Assembly: GCA_051453625.1 (NCBI GenBank) | Contig: JBOZIK010000001.1 | Coordinates: 2,494,622-2,558,621 of the forward strand | DNA length: 64,000 nt | Direction: 5' to 3' | From: Welwitschia mirabilis | Lineage: Eukaryota; Gnetophyta; Gnetopsida; Welwitschiales | Shown: positions 43,948 to 54,800 of the stretch, piece after piece | Layout: the number at the start of each line of letters is the position of its first letter | Position numbering within the stretch: position 1 is the first letter of the stretch | Notes under the pieces: generated by a model | Seen by the model: the letters and a program-made list of their open reading frames with translations, nothing else | What the model was told of the DNA's origin: nothing | The model's database searches: none | Translations under genes and position numbers: made by a program

Positions 43948-44100
43948 TGTTGGGATGTGTGGCTCATATGGACACACATCAAGAAAACTAAAGGGCGGTG
44001 AAAACATAATCTTCGGCTATAAAATGCTGCCTTCGGGGCGACGTTTTGTGTAATCTTTTCCAGTCACCTTGTATCAACATTCGTCACCTTTGCTCTCACA
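43948..44100 (+). repeat. 5' LTR of the copia element (153 bp)
   Basis: It begins tgttgggatg and ends gctctcaca. A TATA box (TATAAAA, 44018-44024) is present. Compared with the 3' LTR it lacks 33 bases between 'cata' and 'atctt', and it keeps several CpG (cttcgg, ggcgac, ttcgtc) that are TpG or CpA in the 3' copy. Confidence 0.92.
44018..44024 (+). promoter_or_regulatory. TATA box of the copia 5' LTR
   Basis: TATAAAA within 'ggctataaaatgctgcc' is conserved in the 3' LTR at 50190-50196. It would start the genomic RNA about 30 bases downstream, inside the LTR. Confidence 0.7.
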
Positions 44101-44102
44101 AG

Positions 44103-44114
44103 TGGTATCAGAGC
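44103..44114 (+). other. primer-binding site (initiator tRNA-Met)
   Basis: tggtatcagagc is the exact complement of the plant initiator tRNA-Met 3' end, two bases after the LTR. Confidence 0.95.
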
Positions 44115-45616
44115 TAGGTGGAGCATCGTCACCTTCACCCGGGGTTGATTGTGCACTGCACGCAGTCAGTTCACAGCCTTTTGTTCTACACCTGTGTGCA
44201 CTTACATCTGGTCCAGCGGCTTGCACCATCGTATGATCTGTTCCTGCCCCCTTTGATACACCGCCTCTTACTGAGTGCATTTTTTGGTGCTATGTCTTTC
44301 ATGCAAGGCCCCTCTACCTTCGTCCTTCTTTTTGTTTTTCATGTGTTTTCACGCCCAAAGGCCACCTCCTGCTATCTTTTTGTGCGCCAATGGTCGCTGT
44401 TCTATGATCCTGTTCTGCACTCAAACTGCTCACAGTTCTCTCAAGTCTTATTTTGTCAATGCTGTGTGAACCAGTCTTTGTCTTTCATCCATGTCTTCAC
44501 TCAAACTACTTTTCGCCTAAGCACCACTGCGATATCAGTTGCATTTGTCACTTACGATTTGTATGTGGTGGATTTTTTTTGGTAGTTTTTTGGGTGTTTT
44601 TTGGTGTTTTTCGCTACTCTTTCCTGCACGCAACCTGCAATGCTGTGGACTGCCGGCCAGCATCGCTTTGCTCTGGCAATCTGTCTCTCACCTCCACGCG
44701 TCCATCCATGCTGACGGTTGTGCAACCTTCCCTCTGCCTATTTACTTGTGTTTGTGGCCTGTCTGTTCCTACTTCTTTTGTAGCGCCGACACCCCATGTG
44801 GCTTCATGCCACTTCGCCTTACACTGCTACTTGACATGTGCCTGCCCTCCTTGTGGTTTTCTACCTCACTTCATTGATAACATTTTTTTCACCAGTTGAC
44901 GACTTGTTTTTCAGTGGTACCTCTCCCAGTGTCCCGCTCGGCTCTATGTCTTACCACCTTGCTCTTAGGCACCCACGGCTCTCACGGTAGCAACCTGCTA
45001 TTTATGTGTGCCTGTAGTGTGGATTTTCTGCATGCATTTTTTCTTATCATTGCGTCCTTGCATGCTCTTAGCCTCACCTGCAACCGTACCCACAAACATG
45101 CCTTCTTTTCAGCGCGTTCCTTTTTAGCACATTTTCTTGTGCCTTCGGCCTCCTTTTTCAACATGTGATCTTGCGTCTTCGACATCTCTTGCACATTTGC
45201 TCCCAGATGCTATCGTGCCTGTCAGCCAGTGTCATCTTCAGGTTTCATGAGTGGCCTCCACTGCAGCTCCTCGTTTTAATCTAATTTTATGTTTATTACC
45301 TTTTTAACTAAATGTTATATTATGTAAGGCATCTTTCATGCCTTGTTGTTTTATTTTTTTTCCTACATTACTTATGTAGTAATGTTACAAAGTTATAAAG
45401 TTTTTCATTAGGGGAAAAGTGTTTCATTATGTGTTTTTTTGATGAGGGGCCTTTTGTAGGGTAACGTATCACCCCTTTTTCTACTCCTTGTCAACTACAC
45501 TTATCATCATTATAATTGTTATTTTTATTTTTTACTGACTACTAGTTACCTTGGGGATTCTTCTTTTGTATTTCTTTTTGTAGAGTTGTGTTTTTTCACA
45601 ACTCCTCTATTTTAGG
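44115..45616 (+). other. pyrimidine-rich 1.5-kb leader of the copia element
   Basis: The plus strand is strongly biased to C and T and clearly richer in GC than its surroundings. Long overlapping frames (44118-44585, 44453-44899, 44896-45168) occur because A, and so stop codons, are rare. Their products are Cys/His/Phe/Leu-rich and match no family that I know. Long leaders between primer-binding site and gag are known, but such a composition break suggests captured foreign sequence or a structured RNA region. Confidence 0.6.
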
Positions 45617-46298
45617 ATGGCCATCGTGATGAAGTTTGACATCAAAAAATTTGATGGCAAACTAAGTTTTTCTATATGGTGTGTTTAGATGAGGGTCATT
45701 CTCACTCAAAATGGTTTGAAGAAGGCCTTGGATGGTAAAGTAAAAAAACTCGAGGCCATGTCCGATGAGCAATGTGATGAGTTGGATAAAAAGGCCCTGA
45801 CAGCAATCCAGTTATGCTTATCCAAGAAGGTTCTCTGTGAAGTCGTTAGTGAAACCACTACTGCTAGTCTATGGCTGAAACTAGAAGTTTTGTACATGAC
45901 AAAAAGCCTTGCCAATAAGCTTTGATTTAAGGAATGTTTATTTACTATTTGCATGTTTGAAGGTACTCCCATTCAAGAACATCTTAATAAGTTTACTTCA
46001 ATTCTTTTGGATTTAGAAAATCTTGATGTGCACATCAAAGGCGAAGATAAGGCAGTTTTGTTAGTTGTTTATTTACCTCCTACCTCTAGGCATCTTAAAT
46101 AAATAATGTTGTATGGTGAATTAGATACCTTATATTTTGAAGATGTTAAAGAAAATTTATTATCACAAGAGAAGTTTGATTTAGACATCCACTCTGAGGA
46201 TAAGGATGAAGGTCTGATTATTAGAGGTTGAAGTCATGATACTGTATGTACTAAAAACTACAAGAAGTCTAAATCAAAGTCAAGAGGTTATAAGTCTA
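45617..46298 (+). pseudogene. copia gag (decayed, runs into a gap)
   Basis: The ATG at 45617 opens MAIVMKFDIKKFDGKLSFSIW, followed by a TAG, then MRVILTQNGLKKAL, and later LWLKLEVLYMTKSLANKL and EHLNKFTSIL. This is the gag capsid pattern of plant copia elements (F-x-G-x-NF-x-W, then LW..L...Y...SL.NK). Stops at 45686-45688, 45923-45925, about 46100 and 46229-46231 lie in the same frame. The last one (RG-stop-SH) is best explained by CGA to TGA. The frame enters the N run at 46299. Confidence 0.85.
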
Positions 46299-46926
46299 NN
46301 NNNNNNNNNNNNNNNNNNNNNNNNNNNNNNNNNNNNNNNNNNNNNNNNNNNNNNNNNNNNNNNNNNNNNNNNNNNNNNNNNNNNNNNNNNNNNNNNNNNN
46401 NNNNNNNNNNNNNNNNNNNNNNNNNNNNNNNNNNNNNNNNNNNNNNNNNNNNNNNNNNNNNNNNNNNNNNNNNNNNNNNNNNNNNNNNNNNNNNNNNNNN
46501 NNNNNNNNNNNNNNNNNNNNNNNNNNNNNNNNNNNNNNNNNNNNNNNNNNNNNNNNNNNNNNNNNNNNNNNNNNNNNNNNNNNNNNNNNNNNNNNNNNNN
46601 NNNNNNNNNNNNNNNNNNNNNNNNNNNNNNNNNNNNNNNNNNNNNNNNNNNNNNNNNNNNNNNNNNNNNNNNNNNNNNNNNNNNNNNNNNNNNNNNNNNN
46701 NNNNNNNNNNNNNNNNNNNNNNNNNNNNNNNNNNNNNNNNNNNNNNNNNNNNNNNNNNNNNNNNNNNNNNNNNNNNNNNNNNNNNNNNNNNNNNNNNNNN
46801 NNNNNNNNNNNNNNNNNNNNNNNNNNNNNNNNNNNNNNNNNNNNNNNNNNNNNNNNNNNNNNNNNNNNNNNNNNNNNNNNNNNNNNNNNNNNNNNNNNNN
46901 NNNNNNNNNNNNNNNNNNNNNNNNNN
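46299..46926. other. assembly gap (628 N) inside copia gag
   Basis: The gag tail, zinc knuckle and start of protease fall into this gap. Confidence 0.95.
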
Positions 46927-47270
46927 TCTGACTAGATTCTTGATTCTGGCTGTACTTTTCACATATGTCCTTATCGGAACTAGTTTACTACCTTTAAACT
47001 CATTTTCTCTGGCGTTGTTTTGATGGGTAATGATACTCAGTGTAAGGTTAAAGGAATAGGAACTATTCAGATCAAAAGCGATGATGGAATCATCAAAACT
47101 CTTAATGAGGTTTACTTTATTCCTGACCTTAAACAAAACTTAATTTCATTAGGTACTTTTAAATCTAAAGGGTAAAAATATGTAGCTAAAGGTGGAGTTC
47201 TAAGAATTATCAAAGGTGCCCTTATTATGTTTAAGGATAACTGATGTGGTAGCCTATATATCTTATAAGA
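46927..47270 (+). pseudogene. copia protease relic
   Basis: ILDSGCTFHIC with DSG at 46942-46950 is the aspartic protease active site, and the DSG itself is intact. It is preceded by TAG at 46933, where Trp is usual. MGNDTQCKVKGIGTIQIK and EVYFIPDLKQNLISLGT follow, the standard copia protease core. A TAA near 47173 and a TGA near 47244 interrupt the frame. The enzyme would cut the Gag-Pol polyprotein. Confidence 0.9.
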
Positions 47271-47995
47271 TTCAATAGTTACAGGTTTTATAGTTCTTTC
47301 TACTTTGATGCCTGATTCTCATGTTACTCGCTTGTGGCACATGCAGTTAGGTCACACAAGTGAAAACGTTATGCACATCCTAAGTAAGAAAGATCTGCTC
47401 TGTGGTCAGCATATTGGTAAATTGGAATTCTATGAACATTGCATTTTTGGTAAATAAAAATGAGTTAGTTTCTCTACTGCAATTCATTGTAATAAAGGTG
47501 TACTAGATTATATTCACTCTGATTTATGGGGATCTTCCAAAGTTCCTTCTATTGGTGGTCATTCTTTTATGATGACACTAATTGATGATTATTCTTGTAA
47601 AGTTTGGGTTTATTTTCTAAAGCAAAAAAATGAAGCTTTCTCTACTTTCAAACATTGGAAAATTCTCGTTGAAAATCAAACAGGCAGAAAGGTTAAAAAA
47701 CTCAGGACCGATAATGGGTTAGAATTTTGTTTAAATGATTTTAATGAGTTTTGTTCTAACAATGGAATTGCTAGACACAAAACATTGGTTGGAACGCCAC
47801 AACAGTATGATATTGCAGAATACATTAATAGGACATTAGTTAAAAGGGCTTATTATATGCTTTCCAATGCGAACCTATGATAACAATGTGATTTATGGGC
47901 TAAAGCAGTTTTTACAATGTATTATCTTATTAATCGCTCTTCACATTTCTCACTGGAGTTTAGAATTCTAAAAAAGATTTAATCAAGTAATCCTA
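47271..47995 (+). pseudogene. copia integrase relic
   Basis: The zinc-binding HHCC finger has His at 47338 and 47353 and Cys at 47440, but the first Cys of the pair is Tyr (TAT, 47431-47433). The catalytic core is complete: Asp 47521 (HSDLWG), Asp 47710 (RTDNG) and Glu 47818 (AEYINRTL) with 35 residues between the last two. The region 47569-47880 is an open frame. Stops lie at about 47455 and 47878. The enzyme would insert the cDNA and make the 5-bp target duplication. Confidence 0.9.
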
Positions 47996-48516
47996 TTAAC
48001 TACTCTCAGTTAAAAATATTTTGTTGTCTAGTATTTTCCCATGCCAATGATGGTAAATTAGCACCTAGAGCTATTAAATGCATATTTCTAAGTTATTCTT
48101 CTGAGTCTAAAGGATATTGTTTATTGTGTCCTGAGTTGTATAAGGTAATTCTCAGTAGAGATATAACTTTTCATGAGGATGCTTTGCTTACTCCTCACAA
48201 AGATTCCATTATTTCTTCTTTTTCTTCCTTTTCTTCTTCTTCTCAAGATATAACCAATTTGAAGTATAGCAAATAGGTGGAGTTACAGGTTACATCCTCT
48301 CCACTAACTATTGTGAATTCTACATCTTCCTTCTCTACTGAAGAAAATGTTTATGAGAATGCTCTAAGTATCAGTACTCTTGATCAATTATAGCAGGATT
48401 ATTCAATTGCTCAAGATCGTTTGAGGAGAATAATAAAGAAACCAACTAGATATATTAACACTGATGATGAGTTATTTGCATATGCTCTCTCAGTTATCTA
48501 GGAACTTCCTGAAGGT
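47996..48516 (+). pseudogene. copia integrase C-terminus and RT linker relic
   Basis: In the pol frame this region reads YSQLKIFCCLVFSHANDGKL and FLSYSSESKGYCL, the integrase C-terminal segment of copia (usual 'LRVFGC.AY..........K...CIFLGY....KGYRLW'). It is followed by a Ser-rich linker with a TTC/TCT microsatellite at about 48213-48243. Several stops are present. Confidence 0.75.
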
Positions 48517-49165
48517 ATGGAACCTTTATCTTATTCAAAAGCTGTTTCTTGTGCTAACTCCTCTAAGTGGTTAATAGTAATGAATGAAGAAATTTACACT
48601 CTTCATAAAAATAAAACTTGGATTTTGTGTGAACTTCCATCTAGAAAACGTCCTTTGAACTGTAAGTGGATCTACAAGAAAAAGGAAGGCATCCCCAGAG
48701 TTAAAAATACAAGATGGAAAGCACAATTGGTTGTCAAAGGCTACAACCAAAAGGAAGGTATTGATTTCCATGAAATTTTTTTACCTATTGTTATTCATAC
48801 TTTGATTCATGTGCTTATTTCATTCGTTGTCTTATTTGACATGAAGTTAAATCAAATGGATGTCAAAACTGCATTTTTACATGAAGACCTTAATGAAGAA
48901 ATCTATATGAAGCATCTTGAGGGTTTTGTAATCCCAAGAAAAGAATGTTATGTGTGTTATCTAAACAAATCATTATATGGTCTTAAACAAGCTTCGCGAC
49001 AATTGTACAAGAATTTTGATGTATTTATGATTAGGCAGGGTTTTCTCAGAAGTTACTATGATTACTGTATCTATTACTAGTAGTATTCTGATAAGTCCTT
49101 TATGTATTTATTGCTATACGTCGATAATATACTAATTACTTCTCGCAACAAGTCTTTGATTGATA
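48517..49165 (+). pseudogene. copia reverse transcriptase relic with mutated active site
   Basis: An open frame (48517-49080) contains WLIVMNEEI, NKTWILCELP, KWIYKKKEG, VVKGYNQKEGIDFHEIFLPI, MDVKTAFLHEDLNEEIYM and SLYGLKQASRQLYKNFD, all copia RT blocks. The first catalytic Asp is kept (48859). Two stops at 49078-49083 precede LLLYVDN, where the usual YVDD reads YVDN (49117-49128), so one catalytic Asp is lost through G to A. The frame ends near 49165, where about 30-45 bases of the usual RT connection appear deleted. Confidence 0.92.
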
Positions 49166-50046
49166 AAGGTTCTAGGTGAAGCCAAGAAAATTCTTGGTAT
49201 GGAAATTCATAGAGGTCATCAAGCTGGTAAACTATTTCTCTCATAAAGGAAATATATTAAGAAAGTTTTCAATACGTTTAATATGTTAAATTGTAAACCT
49301 GTTTCTACTCCCTTCACTGCTCACTTCAAATTATCTTTGGATTATTACCCGAAAACCAAAGAAGAGATTGAGCATATGTTAAGCATTCCTTATGCTAATG
49401 CCATTGGAAGTTTAATGTATGATATGGTCTACACTAGACCTGATTTCATGTATGCTATTAGTATCATAAGTCGATACATGCATAATCTAGGAAAGGATCA
49501 TTGGAATGATAAAAAATAAATCCTTCATTATTTGAAGGGTACTTCTGACTCAGGCTTAGTCTTTGATAAGGCCAAAGTCCTATCTAACAATGTCATAGGA
49601 TTTACTAATGTAGATTATGGTGGTGATTTAAATAGGCAAAGATCTTACATTTTTATGCTCTATAATTCGGCCATTAGTTGGAAGGCATCTCTTCAATCCA
49701 TTGCTACATTATCGATCATAGAAGCTGAGTATGTTTCAGTAACTGAAGGTGTGAAAGAAGCTACATGGCTCTGAGGTTTAGTGATTGAACTTTGTATATC
49801 CCAAGACATGACTGTGGTATTTTGTGATAGCCAGAGTGCTATTCATCTCACTAAGAATGATATGTATCACTCACGCACTAAGCACATTGATGTTAAGCAT
49901 TACTATATCAGAGACACTCTTGCTATAAGAGACATCATTATGCACAAGATACATACTTCTGAAAACCTAGTAGATATGTTAACCAAACCTCTTTCTAATG
50001 TCAAGTTCAAAGAGTTTTTGGATTTAGTGGGCTTATGCACCACTTA
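49166..50046 (+). pseudogene. copia RT end and RNase H relic
   Basis: After the frame change the sequence reads GEAKKILGMEIHRG, AIGSLMYDMVYTRPDFMYAI, then RNase H blocks GFTNVDYGGDLNRQRS, ISWKASLQS, SIIEAEYVSVTEGVKEATWL, VFCDSQSAIHLTKN and SRTKHIDVKHYYIRD, ending VDMLTKPL and a stop at 50045-50047. These are in standard order. Stops break it at about 49246, 49517-49519 and 49772-49774. In the last, CTC-TGA-GGT fits a former CTC-CGA-GGT. Confidence 0.92.
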
Positions 50047-50069
50047 AAATACTATCAATGTATCCAATT

Positions 50070-50086
50070 TAAGCTATGGTGGAGAT
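50070..50086 (+). other. polypurine tract of the copia element
   Basis: The stretch gctatggtggagatt lies directly before the 3' LTR and has the purine-rich form used to prime plus-strand DNA in copia elements. It follows the RNase H stop by about 25-40 bases. Confidence 0.75.
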
Positions 50087-50272
50087 TGTTGGGGTGTGTG
50101 GCTCATATTGGATACACATCCAGAAAACTAAAGGGCGGTGATAGCATAGAAAAAGGTACCCACCCACAGTATTACTCCACATCTTTGGCTATAAAATGCT
50201 ACCTTCGAGGCAACGTTTTGTGTAATCTTTTCCCATTACCTTGTGTTAACATTCATCACCTTTACTCTCACA
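50087..50272 (+). repeat. 3' LTR of the copia element (186 bp)
   Basis: It begins tgttggggtg and ends tactctcaca. It holds TATAAAA at 50190-50196 and a 33-base segment (around 50146-50178, with ggtacccacccacag) that the 5' LTR lacks. I count about 15-20 substitutions against the 5' LTR, mostly C/T and G/A, so the insertion is old. Confidence 0.92.
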
Positions 50273-50277
50273 TTAAA
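50273..50277. repeat. right target-site duplication TTAAA
   Basis: Exact match with 43943-43947, directly after the 3' LTR end. Confidence 0.85.
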
Positions 50278-51470
50278 GATTACTAAATAAAACTATAAGC
50301 TATTTAAAGTATACATGGACTTGCATGTTCTTGTTGAAAATTTCATGTTATTTCTCAGGGACTGCAATCTTTTTAGGGTTTTGATATTGTTATTGTTTAC
50401 TACTATTTATTCTTAGATAATTTTTTCACAAACAAGTTTCTACCAATTTACTTTGTAAGCTTTACTCTCTTTTGAACCAAAAACAAAAGAGAACAAAAGA
50501 AACAAAAATGGAGGTACGCAGTTTTAGACGGACGCTGATGAAATCATCAGCATTACCATAGATTGAATTTGGTCCTACCTTATTAAAAGCAAATTATTTT
50601 TTAACCTTCTACTAAGAGCCATCTTTTACCTTTACTTACACAACCCAGCGAGGTAAGTTGGAGCTTGGTAATGTCAATTTTAATTATAAGAACTCGATTT
50701 CCAATAGACATTAAACTAATGTTAAGCATTAGAAACTCTTTCTTTTCAAGTTCTTAGATCTTGCCTTGGTTTTTTGTGCCCTTTTTCTGAAGACTGGAAC
50801 ATGATAAATAATGAACAAGTTCACCTAAAATTAGACCAGCTAAAAGATTAGAATTTATAGGTTCAGCTGAAAATAAGTACTTGATTTTAAGTATAGACTA
50901 ATAAGCTTGTTCAAAAAATAGACCATGCTAAAAGGCAATTTGTTAGATGAAAGTTCTGATTATTTACTAATTGTAAAGCTCTCAGTAATCTAAGACTTTT
51001 GAGAAATAAACTTCAGTTTAACCCTTTTGAAATGCTGATTGCTTCAAGAACTGTAAAAAAGTAAAAATTTTGAAATATAGGACATGTTTTGAAAGTCAGA
51101 TTTTGGTTAGGTACTAATCAATTAAAAACATATATTCTAGTGCTTTCTTGTTTGATAAAACATTAAAGAAAAATTATAGGTATTATCTAATAAGCATGCA
51201 TCATTATTATCTCTAACTTTAATTCCACAAAAACATCTGACAAAGCACCAATTTATCTAAATCCTCACCCAATAAGTCTATCAGCACAAGCTAATGTGGG
51301 ATTACAAACACTAATAAGACCACCAACAATAGAAAATTGTAGCTCATTTTGCTCACTGTAAATAGATACTATTCTAAAGAAAATAGGTGTACCTTTGATA
51401 TTACCACTCTCATCTTTAAAAACTACTATACAGTGAACTTTAGCCTTTTGGTTAATTTTTAACACAACAG
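50278..51470. other. AT-rich intergenic region right of the copia element
   Basis: No gene motif on either strand. The minus-strand frame 51265-51486 has no recognisable domain. Nothing here continues the GC-richer segment found left of the insertion. Confidence 0.5.
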
Positions 51471-51495
51471 TGAACATACAAAACAATTATGAAGA

Positions 51496-51830
51496 TGTAG
51501 GGCCTATTGGCATCACACCAAAGGTCATGAATGAGGGAGAAATTGAAACTCTTCACATTTACCTGCTTGTCAGGTTTGGCACAGGAAGTGTATACCCAAC
51601 ATTCTTCTTCTCAATCAACATGTCTAGTGCTCACATAAGCCAAGAAGGCACTAATATGATTTAGATGAAAACCAAGTCCAAGCCATCGCTTTGCTACCAA
51701 TTTGTAGGGCCAATTACCATCACACCAAAAATGATGACTTATGCAAAAATTAGAATTCTTTATATTTACCCATCTTTTGGGGAGTCATGGGAAGCACATA
51801 CTCAATAAAAAACCCTTAATAACTATGAGG
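51496..51830 (+). repeat. imperfect direct repeat of unknown type
   Basis: Segments starting 'gtagggcctattggcatcac' (about 51498) and 'gtagggccaattaccatcac' (about 51704) share an order of words: 'acaccaaa', 'atgatga/catgaatga', 'ctt-a-atttacc' and 'ggaagtgtatac/ggaagcacatac'. They are probably two copies of a decayed repeat unit of about 200 bases. No element type can be assigned. Confidence 0.5.
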
Positions 51831-54800
51831 AGGCTTTATTACTATGAAATATATATGTTATTAATATTATAAATATGTTTTTAGTAGTAGAATTTCCTTT
51901 TCACAGTCAAATTTAGCACTAGGCTTGTTTCACATCAAATGAATGAATTGCACTCATATTCGATTGACCAACAAAGTTACACTCTAGAATTGACACTTTT
52001 TTCCACTATTGATTTGCAAACATCTGTTTCAATTATATTGAGGGTGAAACCACTATGATTCCNNNNNNNNNNNNNNNAAAAATAAATATATTTCAAAGGA
52101 TATGAAACAATATTTTAGTAGATATGATAATAACAAATATACCACACTATAGATAGAATGAATGCTAGATGGGTTTTTTGTATTGTCTGATGTTTAATTA
52201 TAGCTACATTCTTCTAAATGTGATCAAGCTTATTTTTTAGAATAATTATGTGTCTAAGCCACATGACCTCAATGGCAACCAAGTGTTCAAAAGTGCTTAA
52301 TAAATATCAGTGCTATGCCTTATATAATAAGTTTAGAGCCTTTGTGTGTGCATGTGTTCATTTGCAATGAATCCGTTTTGCTTTGAAGACAATATTCAAT
52401 GATTAAATCATTGATGAGAAAAATTTAAAATTATTATCAAAAAGGTAAAGGCCAACAAGTTAGAGATTAATTAATGAAACAGTCAAATGAAAAAACTCAA
52501 CAGTTAAGAAACCCTTCAAAAACTCATTTTCCTCTAATATTGAAATACATTAGGATAGAAAAATTAGATCAGTAAATGTTAGAAATTCAAATTTCATTAC
52601 TACAAGTTCACAACCATATCATTTAGATAAGACAAAATAATATAAAATATTAATTATAATTAGTATGAAACTATGTATTCCACATTTACAAAAAAAAGGA
52701 AATAATACAATGTATTAGTAATAAATTCACCATTCATAATAATACTATAGTTTGATACAATGGTAGAAAAGGCCATAGAAAAACAATTATGCATGTACCA
52801 ATGTTGATATTGGAATAAGTCTTATTTAAATTCTTAGAACCCTCAAGACTCTTTCACATATCCAACTTTATTTAGGGTTAATAGACAATAACATATTATA
52901 AATGGATACAATCTTCCCATATTGTAAGTTCTCTTATGTAAGGAACCATGGCAATCACTATTATCACTAACTTTACAATGCAAATGGAATTATATCACAT
53001 GTTTAATACTGCCACCTCAAGTATCATCATTAGACCTATCATCAACATTTAAGAGGGAAGCACTAAGTAATTTTTATCTAATAACCAAGACAATGTAATA
53101 GTATTTAAAGGTGAAGGGCATAATATCATCGTAAGAAGTACTTTCATATTCCTTACTTTATCCAATGCACTAGGTAAAAAGCAATGATGGATAACATGTT
53201 AAAGATAGTGAAGGTTAATCATAGTCCCACAAATGGAACTGACATATAACTATGAATTAATCAATTCATAAATTGTAATAAGGAGTGACATATTCTATAC
53301 ATATAACCTAATCTTATAGAATCTAAATTGATTAAATTAATCAAAAATAAGAACCAAAGATTACTACTCTAACATGAAGAGTTACCTAAGGAACTATTAA
53401 TCTAGTTAAAAGACTCATTAAATAATTTTGTAATTTGATAAATATTTATTTTATTATTTAGTAATTATAAAATTATTTTCATTCACTTACCATTTTCATA
53501 AAATCAAACTAGTTTAAAGGACACTTTATGATATATAAAATAGCATCATGGTCTTGAAGTTCATAGAAGAGGTTGATGAAAACATGATGAAAAGCATAAC
53601 TTACATGAAGCATAACTTACATGAAATCATTGATTCATTAATTCTGGGTCATCCTACCACCTGATGGATAATAATGAACTCTTAAATAATGCCCATGCCA
53701 ATGACTACATGATATGATCATAGAATATGAAACCAAGTTAATGGCCAAAAAGATAAGTGGAATCATAGAATTCTTGGGAATGTTACTTATTGTAATATCA
53801 TTAAAGGACATGTTAAAATAAATAGAATCTTAAGAAACAACATGCTTTCTATCCCACATGAAAATTGTAAAATATCAATGAGCTTAAATAATCCAAAACT
53901 AATAAAATGGTATTAAAGAGTAGGGAATGTTAATTTTAAAATGTTATGCTACAAACAGTGTTGAACAACTTTAATAAAGTTTCATCCTTAAATAGTGATC
54001 GAAGATCTGATTTTTGGAGTTTGTCAAATGGAAAAGATACACAAGGAAACACTCCCTGAGTTTTAAGAAAGAGCATTAAGAATAAATTGGAATTAGTTTA
54101 TAGTGAGGTATTCATATCAATATCTAAACCATCTTTTAAAAGTCAATAGTACATTCTCATCTTCATAGATGATCATCTTGAAATGCTTTTTATTTATTTC
54201 TTGAAAATGAATTCACAAGTCATAGATTCATTTTGGATCTTCAATGTCATGGCCAAAAATAGTGGCTATAATTAAATATCTCAAAACTAATGGAGTATAA
54301 GAACACATATCATATGAATTCTAAGAAGACTTATAAAGAGTAGGAATTTAACATGAGTTAATCTCCTATATATAGCTAACATGAATATAGTAAAAAGAAA
54401 AAAATTGAATTAGCATGAAAATGGCATATTCCATGATGTAAAAAACCAGTGTTTCTAAGAAAGTTTAGATAGAAACCATAATTGTATTAGTATTAATATA
54501 GAATTATCTTCCAACAAGAACTCTAGAGTCATTTTTAATCTTTGGTTTGATAAGTATAATTACAACCACATCTAAGAAATTTTAGATGTAAGTGTTATGT
54601 GCATATTTCTTAACAAAGACAGAATTGGACTATTACTCATATGCAAGTTAAAAAACCAATCTTACCAAGTATAGAGTGCAAAATAAAAGAAGGTTATAAC
54701 CTTCAATGATGCGACTTTTAATATGAAGATTTTGACATTAATATTTAATATACAAGAGATTAAAAACTTGTATTTAGTTCTAGAGAATAATGTGAATGAA

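Larger units (their letters stand above)
43948..50272 (+). mobile_element. complete Ty1/copia retrotransposon (Tnt1/Tork-like), inactive
   Basis: TG...CA-bounded LTRs (153 and 186 bp), a perfect 5-bp target-site duplication, a perfect primer-binding site and a polypurine tract define all borders. The coding order gag, protease, integrase, RT, RNase H is that of copia. Protease, integrase and RT share one frame, and RNase H is in another after a small deletion near 49165. A 628-N gap (46299-46926) hides the end of gag and the zinc knuckle. The 1.5-kb leader before gag is unusually long and pyrimidine-rich. The lineage (Tork/Tnt1-like) is inferred from motif style. Confidence 0.92.

Noticed and set aside
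44118-45168. Frames of 90-155 codons in the copia leader as real genes
   Set aside because: Three overlap each other in different frames, and the lack of stops follows from the scarcity of A on this strand. No domain is visible.
46236-47136. Long open frames across the 628-N gap on both strands
   Set aside because: Same reason. The real coding sense there is the plus-strand copia gag-pol.
48571-48771. Minus-strand frame in the copia RT
   Set aside because: Antisense shadow of a well-supported RT sequence.
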